Source of the DNA: Haemonchus contortus
Taxonomy: Eukaryota; Nematoda; Chromadorea; Rhabditida; Trichostrongylidae
Length of the DNA stretch: 64,000 bases
Direction of reading: 5' to 3'
Assembly (NCBI GenBank): GCA_000469685.2
Contig: LS997563.1
Location: 39,472,468-39,536,467, forward strand
Shown here: positions 10,726 through 23,185 of the stretch, in pieces
Layout of the letters: each line of letters begins with the position of its first letter
Position numbering within the stretch: position 1 is the first letter of the stretch
Notes under the pieces: generated by a model
Seen by the model: only the letters and a program-made list of their open reading frames with translations
The model's database searches: none
What the model was told of the DNA's origin: nothing
Translations under genes and position numbers: made by a program

Positions 10726-11037
10726 ATGAAAATTTACACATCTTATTTTTTTTTCTATTCGTTCAATGCTGATATAAACCGAGAAAATGAGTGCTGCGGC
10801 ACCGACCCATGTGGGTTGCGCCATGCACACGATCGCCTTTATGAGTATTACTATAGTTCTTGGCAACAATTGTATGAGTATTCTGTCATAAAACAGTTCT
10901 GTGGACAAACCACAGATCATTTCTACATCTTTCCATGCGATCTGAAACCAATGAGTTGGTTCTGTAGGACTAAATGTTTGGTTTGCCCCGGAGTTTTTTT
11001 CTGTTGTCGACAGCCGTGCATATCTACCTGTTCGTAA
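10726..11037 (+). CDS. Cysteine-rich 103-residue ORF, unrecognised
   Basis: ATG at 10726, TAA at 11035-11037. About a dozen cysteines occur, many paired (ECCGTDPCG near residue 25; CRTKCLVCPG and FFCCRQPC near the end). The N-terminus (MKIYTSYFFFYSF) is aromatic but is not a clean signal peptide. A small secreted cysteine-rich protein, or its last exon, is possible. A fully overlapping minus-strand frame (10696-10920) is less biased. No family recognised. Confidence 0.3.
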   Translation: MKIYTSYFFFYSFNADINRENECCGTDPCGLRHAHDRLYEYYYSSWQQLYEYSVIKQFCGQTTDHFYIFPCDLKPMSWFCRTKCLVCPGVFFCCRQPCISTCS

Positions 11038-12022
11038 CCCATCTTCCTCTCAATATAGTCAAACCCTTAAGGGTTATCCTTATCTGGGAGGATGACAACT
11101 GAGAATTGACAACCAGAGTTGATCTCAACTCGAAGTTGGTTTCCTAGTGATTTCAGCGCAAAACTATTTTGCTAACCGCTGGTCGGGGAACTCGATGGAT
11201 CGCTTCCGGTTGTAGCTCTTTTTTAGCGACCCCAATGAACTGCTATTCGGTTGATCGAGATTCTTTCTCTTTGTGGGATGAATCGAAATGTTAGACGATT
11301 CATGCCGTCTCGAATGTGTCATGAGAAAGCTCTTCATGAACGCTGCGATAGTCGGACCTTTTCTCAGTTTGTATAATGTTTTTTGGCTTCTCCTTCGATG
11401 GTAACATTGAAACGGCGAAAATTTCGTGGTTTCTTTTCAATTTCATGGCTTTTCACTATGTTCACTATGTTCGTCGATAGTTTACGAGCGGAAATTTGGT
11501 CTTAAGCGGGTCAACGATCGAGTATATCTTCGGCGATTGTAAAAGGGGATACCGGCGATAGAAAGGTTGTACGACCTCGTCAACAATTTCATACCAAAAT
11601 CCTTTTGAACTCGTACGTAGTTCATTAAATGTTGCAGTTTTTGAGGATGTTCCCCTTAAACTCTTCATCAGCTCGGTGGTCGACAGGGCCTATCAAATAA
11701 TGACTATTTGTCGACTTTTTTTTTGCAAAACAGCAGTGGTATTTCCGTGTGCCTATGCTTTTTCGTTAGAGTTCTTTTCCTTCAATTCAATATTTTTTTG
11801 GTTACGGATCTTCAAGGCCTCCGTAGAGCATAAAGTCGAGATAGACATTTTCTGGTGGCTGTTGTATTAAAGTAGGTATGAATCCCAATAACCTTAATCA
11901 CACACTATTTATAATTATTATAACTATAATTTTTGAATCTTTTTAAATTTCTGTTTTCCCGATTTTTAATCATTCAATATAATTATTGATGTTATCTGAA
12001 TTCTGATTGTGTAGTCAGTTGT

Positions 12023-12316
12023 TTGAGGAGTTCATTGGTTGCCGGATCTTTTCATTCGCGATTTCTTTCAATCTCGTTACCAGAAACTTTGGCGAAGCTC
12101 GTATCGAAACTCGAGCAACGGGCAATAGAAGTATTGGTGAAAAATGATACGGAGGGCGCTCGAAGGCTTGCGTCTGATGAAAAACCAAAAGAAATCGCGA
12201 AAAACCAACAAAATCGCCCATTATGCCCATTGATTAGGAAAGGCCGGACGAGTTTTAGGCGAAGTAGCTCTCTGCCCCGCAAAGGCTGGCTAATGCTAAC
12301 TTTGCCTTCTCTCTAG
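12023..12316 (+). CDS. Coding-like open frame, possible exon
   Basis: An open frame without an ATG start ends at TAG (12314-12316). Its middle is charged and protein-like: ETLAKLVSKLEQRAIEVLV, then KNDTEGARRLASDEKPKEIA. A possible acceptor (GATTGTGTAG) ends at 12014. Two other frames across this stretch are also open, so confidence is modest. The product is unknown and no matching donor or partner exon was found. Confidence 0.3.
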   Translation: MRSSLVAGSFHSRFLSISLPETLAKLVSKLEQRAIEVLVKNDTEGARRLASDEKPKEIAKNQQNRPLCPLIRKGRTSFRRSSSLPRKGWLMLTLPSL

Positions 12317-15300
12317 AAATCTCTTACAACCCATGTTACAGATCGGGAGGTTAAGGTATGTAGCTTGTGAGTGATATGGGCTTCCCGCTTCTGGGTGGTG
12401 CTCTTAGTGCAGCAAGGGAGCCTCAGAGTCTGACTGGGCTATCACTTTCACCTCTGCTTTATAGTACTTTCATGAATGCCTGTGTAATGATGTTTTTGAA
12501 CAATTCATTATTAAGTTATACAAGTATTAGTTGGTTATTTTATTGGGAAAATTGCTTTTCATAAATTTCCGTTGCTTTTTTTCGAGACTCAAGCCTGCCT
12601 CTGTACCTCTGATTGCTCCCGCTGTTTTTCTTTTGGTTTCACCTCCCTAAACCCTCTTTTGAACAGTCTCAGTTCATTCTCATATTCCCATGCCCCATCA
12701 GAATTTCCCTGTCGTTTTTCCTCTGTATCATTGATGAATTATGTCGGCAATACATGTTGCTCCAGTTTTGCTGCAATAGGATCAGTCCCATTTCGATACC
12801 ATGCGTATAGCTGCTTCGAACCCTTCGCTACCGAAGATTTTCCTAGTAGAGTTATCGGCTCTCTCATAGTTGAGTTATCGGCTTTCTTATAGAAATAAGG
12901 GAAATTCTATCTGCTATTCAGCCCGGAGTTTTTCTGCTTCTTAAGCGCTAATTGGCTCCTTCATTGACTTGTAGAGAATAGCCGGACTGTGTAGAAACCA
13001 GAGTTACCAAAGACTCTCATGCGATGTGGAAGGCTTGATCGACTCGTGCAAGGTTTGCTTTCTAGCTCTTTCTGAGAGGCGCTGTATTTGAGTAAACCCC
13101 TATTCGAGTAATGGTTAATATAATAGGTTCGGTTCTGGTTTTTTGTGCAGCGAAATTGATACAACATCTGACGATAATTTTGGTAAAAGAAGAAAATCAG
13201 TTGTGACTAAGACTAAGACATGTTGTGTTTATCCTGTCATAGAGAATTGCTTTGGGTCAGTTGCTTACATCGTGCCCGAAAAGTGGCTTTTATGGATCCT
13301 GACCTGGTGTGCTTTAAACATCGTCCGATTGAGTCAGCTGGTGTTCTAAATCACTGGCTCAGCTGACTGGAAGTTCTTCATAAGCCATCGCCGCGCGATG
13401 TGGGAGCTCTAACCCATTCCTTTTTGTTCTGAAATATCTTTACAAAACTCTTGGCAGAGTATTCCATCGCCTTTTGTATCTTTTTCTGTACTTTTGTATC
13501 TCTATACCCTTTTCTAATCATTTTACTCTAATTTTTTTTTTACAATTTCCAGCTCCTCTCCTCGCTCTGGACCTTTTTTTATGTCTGGCTCTTTGATCAG
13601 ACGGTGCTGACAGCTGGATCAAGTGGATCCTTTGTTTCTATCCGCTCTCTTCTTTGTCATCCCCGCTCAAACAGCGGATCAGTGGCCTATCCTGCTCAGC
13701 TACTTTTTCAGTGACAAGGTTTTGAGGTCACATTTGTCATAAACACTAAATGACCCTAGCAGCTGATGGTGTCCGAATTTCTCCTTCATATGTGAACTTT
13801 TTTCTTCGACCGGGATCAAACTTATGACCGTTCATTCGTCATAGACTGAGATTTCCGTCCGTTTATAGTCTGGCCGCTTCTGATCCTTCTCATCATAGTT
13901 TTTTCTGAAACCATTTCACAGATTTTAAGGAGTTTCCCTTCGATATTACATTTGCGGCACTGGACTTTTACGAACTTGTAGTTATAAGGGTTGCTGTAAA
14001 AATTTATTCCTAAACTGGAAACAATCTAGGAATTTTAACTTGATTTCATTCCTTAGGCGGTCGGTGATGAGCTAAGTCTTGTGAGGAAAGGGTGTCATTA
14101 ATTAACTCAAACCTAGTTACTGGTAGAACGAGCAGTTGCCCTATACAGACCCAATTACACTTGTACTATTGGGCCAATGGAGCGTGGGCTGTATCCTTTT
14201 AGTTATTGTGATTTTATTATATCGGAGCTTGACTACTGGTTAGCAGTAGGCTTTTCAATTTAGTAGTGTGATGCAATGTGTAGGAAGGAATGCGCCTCAT
14301 CATCATGACTTACTGTACACAGGCTCTGTATTCAATTCTACTCACAGTATATGTACTTCGTTACAATAGTAAATAAAAGTTGAACGAATTTCTTAGCAAA
14401 AGTCACTTTCTTGTTCTTCTGCAGGAATCCGTGGATTTCCTTTCTGCCTTCCTCGTCTTTTTTTCCTCTGAAGAAAATTTACATTCTAGTGCTACGTATT
14501 GAGTTTACTTTCCTATGGGAGAATTAACTGGGAACCTATCGGAATTTGTTCATATTTGAGCGTTTTCATTTCAAATTTCATTTCGGTTTCATACAAATCC
14601 GATGCTGCAGAGGATATATGGAAAAACAGATCCAAAGTCTTTACCTTAAAATCTTAAAATCATCTGCAAACCAACTTTTGAGATAGTCATGAAAAGGCTC
14701 ACCTTACCCCGATCGTATTACTTCCACATTGGAGAGTCACATAATTTGAAATTTCCCCTTTTTCTTTCTTTCTTATTCTCCAGCGGCTCTGGCCTTTCTC
14801 ATGAATTTCGTCTTGCCTCGGTAGGATTGCCGATCTTTCTAGGATCACTGTTGGTTCTGACCTTGCACGAATTATATTTGCACATGCAGATGAATAAATT
14901 AGCTCATCCGATCACCTGTACAGCTCCCATGAGGTATGATTGGGAGTAGAGTTTGAAGTGGAAGGTGTTCTTCGATATGTACAGCTTCACTAATCTTGCA
15001 AACTTTATAAACAACTTTCCAAATCAGAATTCCATGAAGCCGCAAAGTGAAGTGCTTGTTGCTAGTTTGTGGATTGCAAATCGAAACTGGAAATTCACCT
15101 AGGCGCTCCATTTTTCACTAGTCTCCAATCCCAATTGAATTTAGCTCCAATGAAAGCCCTCTCGTTCATCATTTTCATTCAATGTGTTCGTGATGAAGCT
15201 TAAGTAGAAGACTTTTTCAAAATGGTTTTCACAATCGAAGGTGTTCTATTTAAAACCTCGAAGAGATACTGGCACTACGAGGACTTGATTATCTCGAAAC

Positions 15301-18300
15301 TGGTTGCTGGAAAGTGACTAGTATTCACATAGTACAAGTGTCTTTATGTAATATTCCTTCTTATAATTGCTTTTTACTCGGTCTTCTTTGCAGCATTCCA
15401 TTCATATATTTAGTTTACCGCTTGGTTTACTTCTTGAGACTACTGCTAGACATCTTTTTTGAAAGTAACCATAGAATGAGTTGCATAAAGATTTCCAACT
15501 TGTTTCAACCTGAAGAAAATTTCAGCTCGGTGTTAAACTCTAATATTAAAATATCATATTTCATTTATCAATTAACTTACAAAATTTAATTCGAAGTTGT
15601 CCAATATCACGGTATGACTTTTGAAGGTCTGATATACAGGCTTTCTTTTTGGATAAAGTCGGTTATGTGCGCAGGCCTCATAAATGGAGGTGATTAATTG
15701 TTTTTTTATATTACAAGTATATAGTATAGTATATTATATGTTCTATGATGTACATGAGTTCAAGTACCATTAGGCAAGCATTATCATTATCTGGTCAATT
15801 TCTTAAATGGTCATGGGGAGAGGGCGGAGGCATGGCGTATACTGGATGTGATGTATTGTGATTCACTGCACTCTGTCATATCGTATATCATCATAGCTAT
15901 TCATCTTGACCTGATAACGGAGAACGAAGTTCGATCCAGGAAACGAAAAAAGCGTATCGGATCAGCCACTTATCATAGCGATCAGAAGGCTGACTGACAC
16001 TGATACCCACGCTGACCCTTTCCCCGAGTGGCCATCGTCTTAATCATAAACTGAGATGGCTGACCTGATCTTTCATCTGAATTGCCTTTTCGGATGGGAA
16101 AACGAAGTCGTCCTCAATTTCATGGATGCAACTAGTCCAATAGAGAGAAAAAGTAAAAAAAAGTAAAAAAGTAAAGTAAAAAAAGTAGACCCAGCAATGA
16201 ATAAGAGTACGAAATTCGGCGAATTGATATCAGTAATTCCATGGTCAATTTGGGTGACGCCCGTCTTTTTGCCACTCTGTGCGTATGACAACTGCCCAAG
16301 ACCTATAGCTATTTCTCATAACTCTTTTTCTCGCATGGCCTAGAATTGCTTTGTTCTGACATACTAGTAATTTTGTGGCTGTTTTACTTGAGCCCAATTC
16401 TTCTTCTATTTTGAGTCCGTCACAGTTTTTTAGGGCTCTACTGTATAATAAAGTATCGGTACATGAGAGAAATAAATGCACTGGATGCAAAAATGAGCTT
16501 TTCGAGTGGATTCAAAGCGATGTTCCTTAGTCTAATTACAATCTTGCTTGCTCTTGCTCCCCTTTTTTCGTTCTCGCTACATACATGCTTCTCTTTTTTA
16601 TTGGCCCTTTTCATTTCCATCAATCTTTTCTTTCTTCGATGTTATGGTCCCTTGGTCTCTATCTCTCCATCGTTTGTTTCAATTCAACTCGTTCTCCTTC
16701 CATAATAACTTTGTCTTTCTCACCGCCTTCTACACCATTGGCTATCTTTGCATCTTTTTTGTGCTAGTAATATTCACTTACATTACTTACATGCATTTAT
16801 ATAGGTAGATACATCTGGATGTGACTCATACTTTGAACCTAAATACTTTCACTATAACTTTTTATTATCATAAATTAAAAGTTTTTACTATACCCTAGTG
16901 TAAACCGAGTAGCCACGTAGGCATTAAGCTAGCCATCGAACATCCGGGTTTTACTCGTCGAAAATTGACTCCCTGCTTCTATGTAGCTGTTCAAGCCAGC
17001 TGCTCATCGTTCCAGAACGGATGTTTTCGGGAATGACATACGTCAAAAAAGTGGCTACTCTTGCATGTTTCTTTTGTATGTCTATTCTTTTGTGTCCATT
17101 CATTGAATAGGCTCGACTTTATGACATATTCTAACAAACCCATCTATCATCATCACCCATCCACCCAGTTACGAGTAAATTAATGTCTATATTTAGCTGT
17201 AAGTATCCCTACTGATACTCGGAATCGAGGAGATATGGCAAGAAGTTGCTCTAAAATATTTGCTTTGCTCTGAGAAAGACGGTGGTTCCTTCTTTTTTCA
17301 TTATTCCTATTCATTCCTCCCTCAATCCTACTTAGATACTAACTCATATGATGAGAAATAGCTCTGGAATATCGTTGGTTTTGTTTGAAAAAGTGTTACA
17401 TTTCCCGCTCTTCTTCCTATATGCCGGCTCATGGATGGAAATCTGCTCTGGACGATTTTATTCAGAGAGTGTTCCTCACCTCTCATCCCATCCGTCTTTG
17501 CTCATCTCTTCTTCATTACTACTGATACATGGGATGAAATTCTGCTCCGACATTGGGATTTCAAGGGAAATGTCTTTTTTCTCCTATTCTTCAATCCTCT
17601 TGATCCGTCTTCCAATACTGCCCATCGGAACTTTTGTAGACTTTTATGGTGAAAGTAGTCTCTGATGACTATTGCTTAGAATGTGGTTGTAGCGCTCGTA
17701 AAGTGTGGCTGTAGTGCTCGTATTTCAAGAGTCATTTGATCGTATTACTGCTGGTAAAGTTTTTGGTTCATGTGCGTCGTAAAAGCGAATCCATTTTTCT
17801 TTGAAGTAACTAGTAGTAATGTTCTGGTACAGTCGCAGTACGCAGAGGGACGTCAAAATAGCTACGTTTTTCCCATTTGACACTGCTACTGATGGCATAG
17901 TTCATTAATCTGCTGCCACAACTATTTCGAGTTTTCGAAATCTCGACGAACAAGGAATTCTTTGTATTTGCCACCTAAAATTTGAAGAGGTTTCAGTTAA
18001 AGTAATTTTCTGGACCAAAAACCCCCCTAACGAATCTCTCAGGAGCTTCATAGGTCAGAAAAATGAGCAAAGATACTTCTCAGGGACGGTTCACAAAATA
18101 TCCCCTTCTCTGTCTGTTTCTTGGTTTCCACCAATAGGGCATCACGCGGAAGACTTGTTGTGAAGAATGTAAGAATTGGTTTGAATGCCAAATGGTTCAC
18201 TAGACGCGTATTCAAATGCGTGTCTGTCTCTAGAAGGAAGTTAGGTGCATGGCTCATGACTGTTCACCATCGGCATGAGTCATTTACAATTCTACTTGAT

Positions 18301-19850
18301 TTTTTTTGATTAGCCGCACATTGGTCATCCTGGTAACCTGTTTTTCTTCTACGAGGCTTACTAGTAATGAATGCTTTTTTACTGGTTTACAACATCACTT
18401 TAAGTATCACTCGTTACTGTTGATGTAGGCCTAATCCAATTAGAGTAGGAACTGGATGAGACATGCTGTACGATTTTGAGGTGATTGAAGAAGTTTGGAA
18501 AGAGGCTTGAAGAAATGAAAGCATAGCAATAACGCTTTCTTTCACAATGGGACGGGATTTGTCATACGAGTTGTTACTAGTAATGTTTCCGCCGGCATTG
18601 AAATCGTATAAATTGTAACTAGTAGTGCCAGTTAGTCATTACGCTTTCCAATACCTTCGTAAGCTGTACCGCTTCCCTCACTTCAGAAAGACTGCCCCAT
18701 TCTTCTATTCCCCTTTTTCTTCAATCCTTTCCTTTCTTTCCTCTTCTCTCATCTAACAGCCCTCTCTTCTTTCTAGCAGAGAACTGCTGTCCTGAGCATT
18801 TACAAAGAAAGAGGGAAATGGTGAATAGGACACTGTATTTCCTAATTTTATTGCATTTCCTTTTACTCCCACTCTAGGGCAGAGAGGTAGTGTAGAGTTT
18901 AGGGCGAGCATCGTCAATTCACGATTCTCAAACCTTCAAGTCCTTTAGCCGCTATTTTGTCCAGGAGGTGGGAACTCTCCATATGGGATTCTACGGTCAA
19001 ATTCGTTATTTTATTATTGAATTATTTATTATTATATATTCATCTATTTATTTGTGAAGTTTTTATATCTTTTTTACCTACTTCATTATTTAATTTTTTT
19101 TTAATTTACGCAACATTGTCTCGTCTTGTATTATTGGAGTATCTAGAGAGAATCAGCCACGTAGAGCGTTCCATTAAAACTAATTCATCACGGATCCTTC
19201 GAACACCGTATCTTTTGGAATCCAAATTCTTTGTAAAAAAAGAATTTCTTCCATCACTACAACGAAATGACCACGAATCGCTTTGTATCGTGAATGATGC
19301 GATCGCGTTTTAAACTTCTAGAAGAATGTACGCTTCATTTGTAATCGCATCATTTGTCAACCAAGGCGGTGTGTTGCAAAGTTGACTCATTATCGATTGA
19401 TTTTATTAGTTATAGTTAGCCGAGAAATTGCTTATTTTGAAATTTTTTACAAGATAGAGAATACGAGACTACTCAGTTGCTAATAAAAAATTTTCTAACA
19501 TGATTTTTTGAACCATCCTTACAGAAGCAACTACATATAGGTTTAAAGTATATGTTTTCGAAACCGAGCTTACTCTAAAGAGAAAAACAGCTAATCTCTT
19601 GAATTCCCGTTTTTTATACATTTTGAATGTACATTATCAAATCATAGTTATATGTTGAACTGTTTTCAAGAAGTTTCGTTGGGTTTGATCGTTTTGCGGA
19701 CATCTTTTTACAATTTTCCTAAGTCCTCATTGCTTCTATTCCTTTTTTTTAATTTATTCATTCATCTATTGTCATAAAATACATTTAATGGATTACCTAC
19801 AGAATAATCTAATTTTTATTCTATATGTAGGCGGCAGAGCGGGCGATTTT
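12317..19850. other. Long intergenic stretch, no gene established
   Basis: The plus strand is pyrimidine-rich, so it yields many Phe/Ser/Leu-rich open frames and, on the complement, Lys/Glu-rich ones. The complement at 16245-16490 (ALKNCDGLKIEEELGSS) and at about 12590-12710 look coding by eye but lack a full splice set. No repeat family or RNA gene was recognised, apart from short AAAAGTAAA-type runs near 16150-16187. Confidence 0.35.
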
Positions 19851-19925
19851 TCATAAAATGAGTAAATCTAAGGGCAACTGCGACAAATTCTTATGTCCAC
19901 GAGTTGTAAGTGGTAATCAGGATTT

Positions 19926-20156
19926 TTACAGCCAGTTTTTTAGTTTTCGGTTGGTTTTGAGTAGCCTTTCCATAGATTTACGACCTTTTTGGAGTGCCTG
20001 CGATACTTTTTTCTTCTGCGCTGAAGAGTTCTTCGTGAAGAAAAAACGACAGCACTGGTTGCTAAATATTATTGATGACTGTGGGACCAGAACATCTGCG
20101 AATCTTTTCATCCAATGATCTGATGGGCCCGTCAGGAAAACTTCGGAAAGGCTCAT
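19926..20156 (-). CDS. ATG-initiated 76-residue basic ORF, possible exon
   Basis: ATG (complement of 20154-20156) to TAA. The C-terminal half is lysine/arginine-rich (KKKVSQALQKGRKSMERLL). The opposite strand is T-rich, which alone favours such a translation. No domain recognised. Confidence 0.15.
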   Translation of the reverse strand: MSLSEVFLTGPSDHWMKRFADVLVPQSSIIFSNQCCRFFFTKNSSAQKKKVSQALQKGRKSMERLLKTNRKLKNWL

Positions 20157-21114
20157 CTCTAACTATTTTGACAATACTGCTAGGTCGAATAGTTCACGGC
20201 TTAACTTCAGAGTTTCTACTCCTTGCAGTTTTCTGTGGACCGTTCTCTTCGATTTTCCTCTTAGTCTCTTCGGACTTAATTTGGCTGAAACTTCTTCTAC
20301 CTGCTTGAACTCGTATTCCAAACCGTTTTAAGATTTAGTTGTATGTTTACTTGTTTCTCATCGGAATGCAGTAACTCAACGGGAAGCATTCCTCTATAAC
20401 TACCTCTCAGGTGGATCTACTTCAGTATGAGCTCGATGCTTTTGTTGGGAGCTGTTTTTTTAGATTCTCTGAGTTCGGACTTTTAGGAGGTCCTTTGACT
20501 CATATACGTCCCGGTAAGCCTGTGTCCTTGATATGTTCTTCCTCAGTAAGAGCTCCCATAAATTGGCGCCGATAGAACTTGGCTAAGCAAGGGCTACCAA
20601 GCGCTAATGGCCATAAAATATGCGCATGCATCAGGGTCTGGCTTTCGTGTAGAAAGAACTGAGGGACCAGTTCCTTGCCAACGCTTTGCTGCTGTGGGAT
20701 GCTTCTTACACATCGGCTTCTTCCTGTGGCAGCTTTTCTCATACAGCAACACTCTGAGGACGAATATCTGGTTCATAGATTACTTGGTTTACTGGTTAAA
20801 CTGTCGTACCGTCTGCTTATTTATCAAATGCAACTTTTTAATGGCGATCATTTATTTTATATTCCTTGAGAATAGCTCTTCAGGGTGTTGTTCTGTCTGT
20901 AGACTGAATGTCACGTAATCCTACAGTAGGATGATGTCCTGGGAGCAGTAAAAGTCAAGATTTTATCATCTACTCAAGACCTAAAATTACCTAGTTGTGT
21001 AGGTATATCTAAATGTGTGGTATCTTTATAGGCTGCTGGTTAGAACTTTTATTTTATCTCAAATCAAATGAATATTAATTTTCATCCAAATCAAGGAAAT
21101 GAGTAGTGATGCCT

Positions 21115-21381
21115 TCAATGTCTTTTGGAAAAAAAAATTGTCGTTTCAAAACACATGCCCGGATGAATGGCTTTAATAATATTTATGGCAGAATCAAAGG
21201 ACATTTTTTCTGTGACCAGATGGCTGAACACGTGCGCTTCAAGATGGAGTAGTAGTGGTAGTCTGTCGTATTCCTTCGTAGCTGTGGAGGTCTCTTTTTT
21301 TCCAGACGTAGGCGATGAATTCTCAAAATTTCTTTTCTCGTTCATTCTCGAATTCACCGGCTTCGATTTCGAATTAGTCAA
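21115..21381 (-). CDS. Candidate minus-strand exon, unrecognised
   Basis: 88 open codons without an ATG at the start follow a possible acceptor (GAGAACTAG) on the minus strand. The frame runs from a polar region (NEKRNFENSSPTSGKKE) into a more structured one (YDRLPLLLHLEAHVFSHL) and ends at TGA. Whether it belongs with the minus-strand segments at 21.7-22.2 kb is unknown. Confidence 0.25.
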   Translation of the reverse strand: MTNSKSKPVNSRMNEKRNFENSSPTSGKKETSTATKEYDRLPLLLHLEAHVFSHLVTEKMSFDSAINIIKAIHPGMCFETTIFFSKRH

Positions 21382-21675
21382 CTAGTTCTCGGCTTATTCT
21401 TGCTAATTCGATTTCAATCAGGTGATTTTGACAGGTTTTCGACAGCTGTTTTTCAAACACGCGGAAGAAATCGTTTTAGGCTGGTGTTTGGTTTTTTACT
21501 GAACAGTTTCATAAGTGTTTAAACTGAGTGCGACGCACTTTGTTGTTTTTTCTCTTATCTATTTACTTTCATCGTCTGAAATTCTCACGCTCATCGCTGT
21601 AAACTGTAAAATTTCTCACATATGGGGACAGATTCTTTATCCCGATAGGTTTTCGGGTTAGTGCTAAATGGCGTA

Positions 21676-21882
21676 TTACAAAACAAACCGATCCGGGGTC
21701 GGAGACAGAATTATATCCGTTTGAGCCAACAGAGTTTGAATTGTATCCTGCTTATCCAGTAATGGTTGATTGTTAGTGTGGTTCCCAAAAAGTATGCAGA
21801 GATTATGAAGGTATTCAAATGCCTCGACGGTTTGGGATGTGAATCGAATGAGTGGCATTAATGATGTGTTGCTTTCATATCT
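21676..21882 (-). CDS. Candidate minus-strand 3'-terminal exon
   Basis: On the minus strand an acceptor-like AATTGATCAG is followed by a frame that reads IERYESNTSLMPLIRFTS and EAFEYLHNLCILFGNH and ends DRFVL at a TAA (21676-21678). Residue use is well mixed. About 60 bp upstream lies another coding-like stretch (about 21943-22014, GNDSDQLAFMVYLNETIG) with a good acceptor. Its splice phase does not match this one in the simplest joining, so the gene model is unresolved. Confidence 0.3.
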   Translation of the reverse strand, partial: RYESNTSLMPLIRFTSQTVEAFEYLHNLCILFGNHTNNQPLLDKQDTIQTLLAQTDIILSPTPDRFVL

Positions 21883-21942
21883 TTCAATGGCTGATCAATT
21901 TCATCACCTAATTTTCTTTCTCCGGGAAGTTTACTTGTTTAT

Positions 21943-22014
21943 TTTCCCGTTTGCCAATTGTTTCGTTGAGATACACCATGAAAGCAAGCTGGTCTGAATC
22001 ATTTCCCTGCACCC
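21943..22014 (-). CDS. Candidate minus-strand internal exon
   Basis: A pyrimidine-rich acceptor (ending GGGTGCAG on the minus strand) precedes 24 codons starting GNDSDQLAFMVYLNET and ending at CAA|GTAAAC. The frame stays open eight codons past the possible donor. Product unknown; see the 21676-21882 entry for the phase conflict. Confidence 0.3.
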
Positions 22015-22879
22015 ACAATTAAAAGTAAAAAAGAAATGTTCTGAAGGAATGTTGCATAGTATCGAAAAATCGGTTTCTTTATGAATGGGATCGTTTGGTA
22101 TCAATAATCCATTCTGAGTGTTGTTATCTTGGGTGTGTGATCTTAGGTCAGGGCGTGGCAATGCGCAAATTTGCCGCACGCGGCGATTGGCGCGATGTCG
22201 CGGTTGGCTCGGTATTCCGGGAACTATTCGGATGCATCGCCCACTTCATGCCTATACCTGCACCTCATCATGCTTCTACCCTACAGTATCCTCTTTTTAC
22301 TGCATGCTAACTTTCTGTTCCTGTCTCCTAACTTCCTGTTTCCAATGAGTAACATTTAGAGGTTGATAAAGGTAGTCTCCAATTATCGTTCATTCCGTTG
22401 TGAGAAGAAAAGGCTGGTAGATCGTTCCTCAGTGGACGGTGTAGGTATCAAGATGGGACGATACTTTAAGTAATTGGCAGGTGTCCATACCCCGTGACAA
22501 ACCCTCAAGGTCAGCATTCGATTTGAAGATTACGGGTTTTTCGGTCCGCATACTAGCGGTTCAAGATCAGTCTTTGACATCATCGCTGAGAAAAAAAACT
22601 CATTTACCTATTACACGAACTTCCGACAGGAGTGAAATAATTTTTTTCGGTAAGATAGCGAGATAATGGAGTTGTGATAAAATGACTGCCTAGTATGTTA
22701 AACTGCTGGTAAGCGAAGGGAACTATGTAAAACTGTAAGTGCTAATTGTAAGGTGAAATCCAAAATACAGTCTTTTTAAATAGAGAGACTGAAGTTTTAT
22801 AAGTAACTTGCATTTGAATTGTGTACTTATTCGAGGTTCTTCTCACTGATTGAGATTAAAGGATACTTATAAAGCTTCC

Positions 22880-23185
22880 TGGTGTCAATCATTCTCGTGC
22901 AAAGGATGCGCTCCACGCATTCGACTTCCATTCAGAATCGTAGTGACATTTTGAAGTGTACGTGACCCATACAATGACTTGCGGTGGCCAGCCAATGTGC
23001 GATATGGTGCTTTTATCCTCTCAGACGAGCGGGGTACCAATTAACGAAGCCCCGAGCTATTTAAGTCCTGTTTGGCGTGGGCGAGTATTGATCCGTGATT
23101 GGAACCTGCAACCATGCATGTATGATAGCGAGCCACTTGTCACACCACTACATCCGCCCATTGAATGACATAAGCTGGTATTAAT
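22880..23185 (-). repeat. tRNA-derived SINE-like element, copy 1
   Basis: Read on the minus strand: a tRNA-like head with B-box-like GGTTCCAATCACGG, then a core ACCGCAAGTCATTGTAT, then a tail TGAATGGAAGTCGAATGCG. The same three blocks in the same order occur in the elements near 29.2, 39.6, 46.8 and 55.8 kb. End points are approximate. No target-site duplication was established. Confidence 0.6.

Noticed and set aside
16463..16808. Hydrophobic plus-strand frames resembling membrane proteins
   Set aside because: Three overlapping frames are all Phe/Leu/Ser-rich, as expected from T-rich noncoding DNA; no signals or homology.
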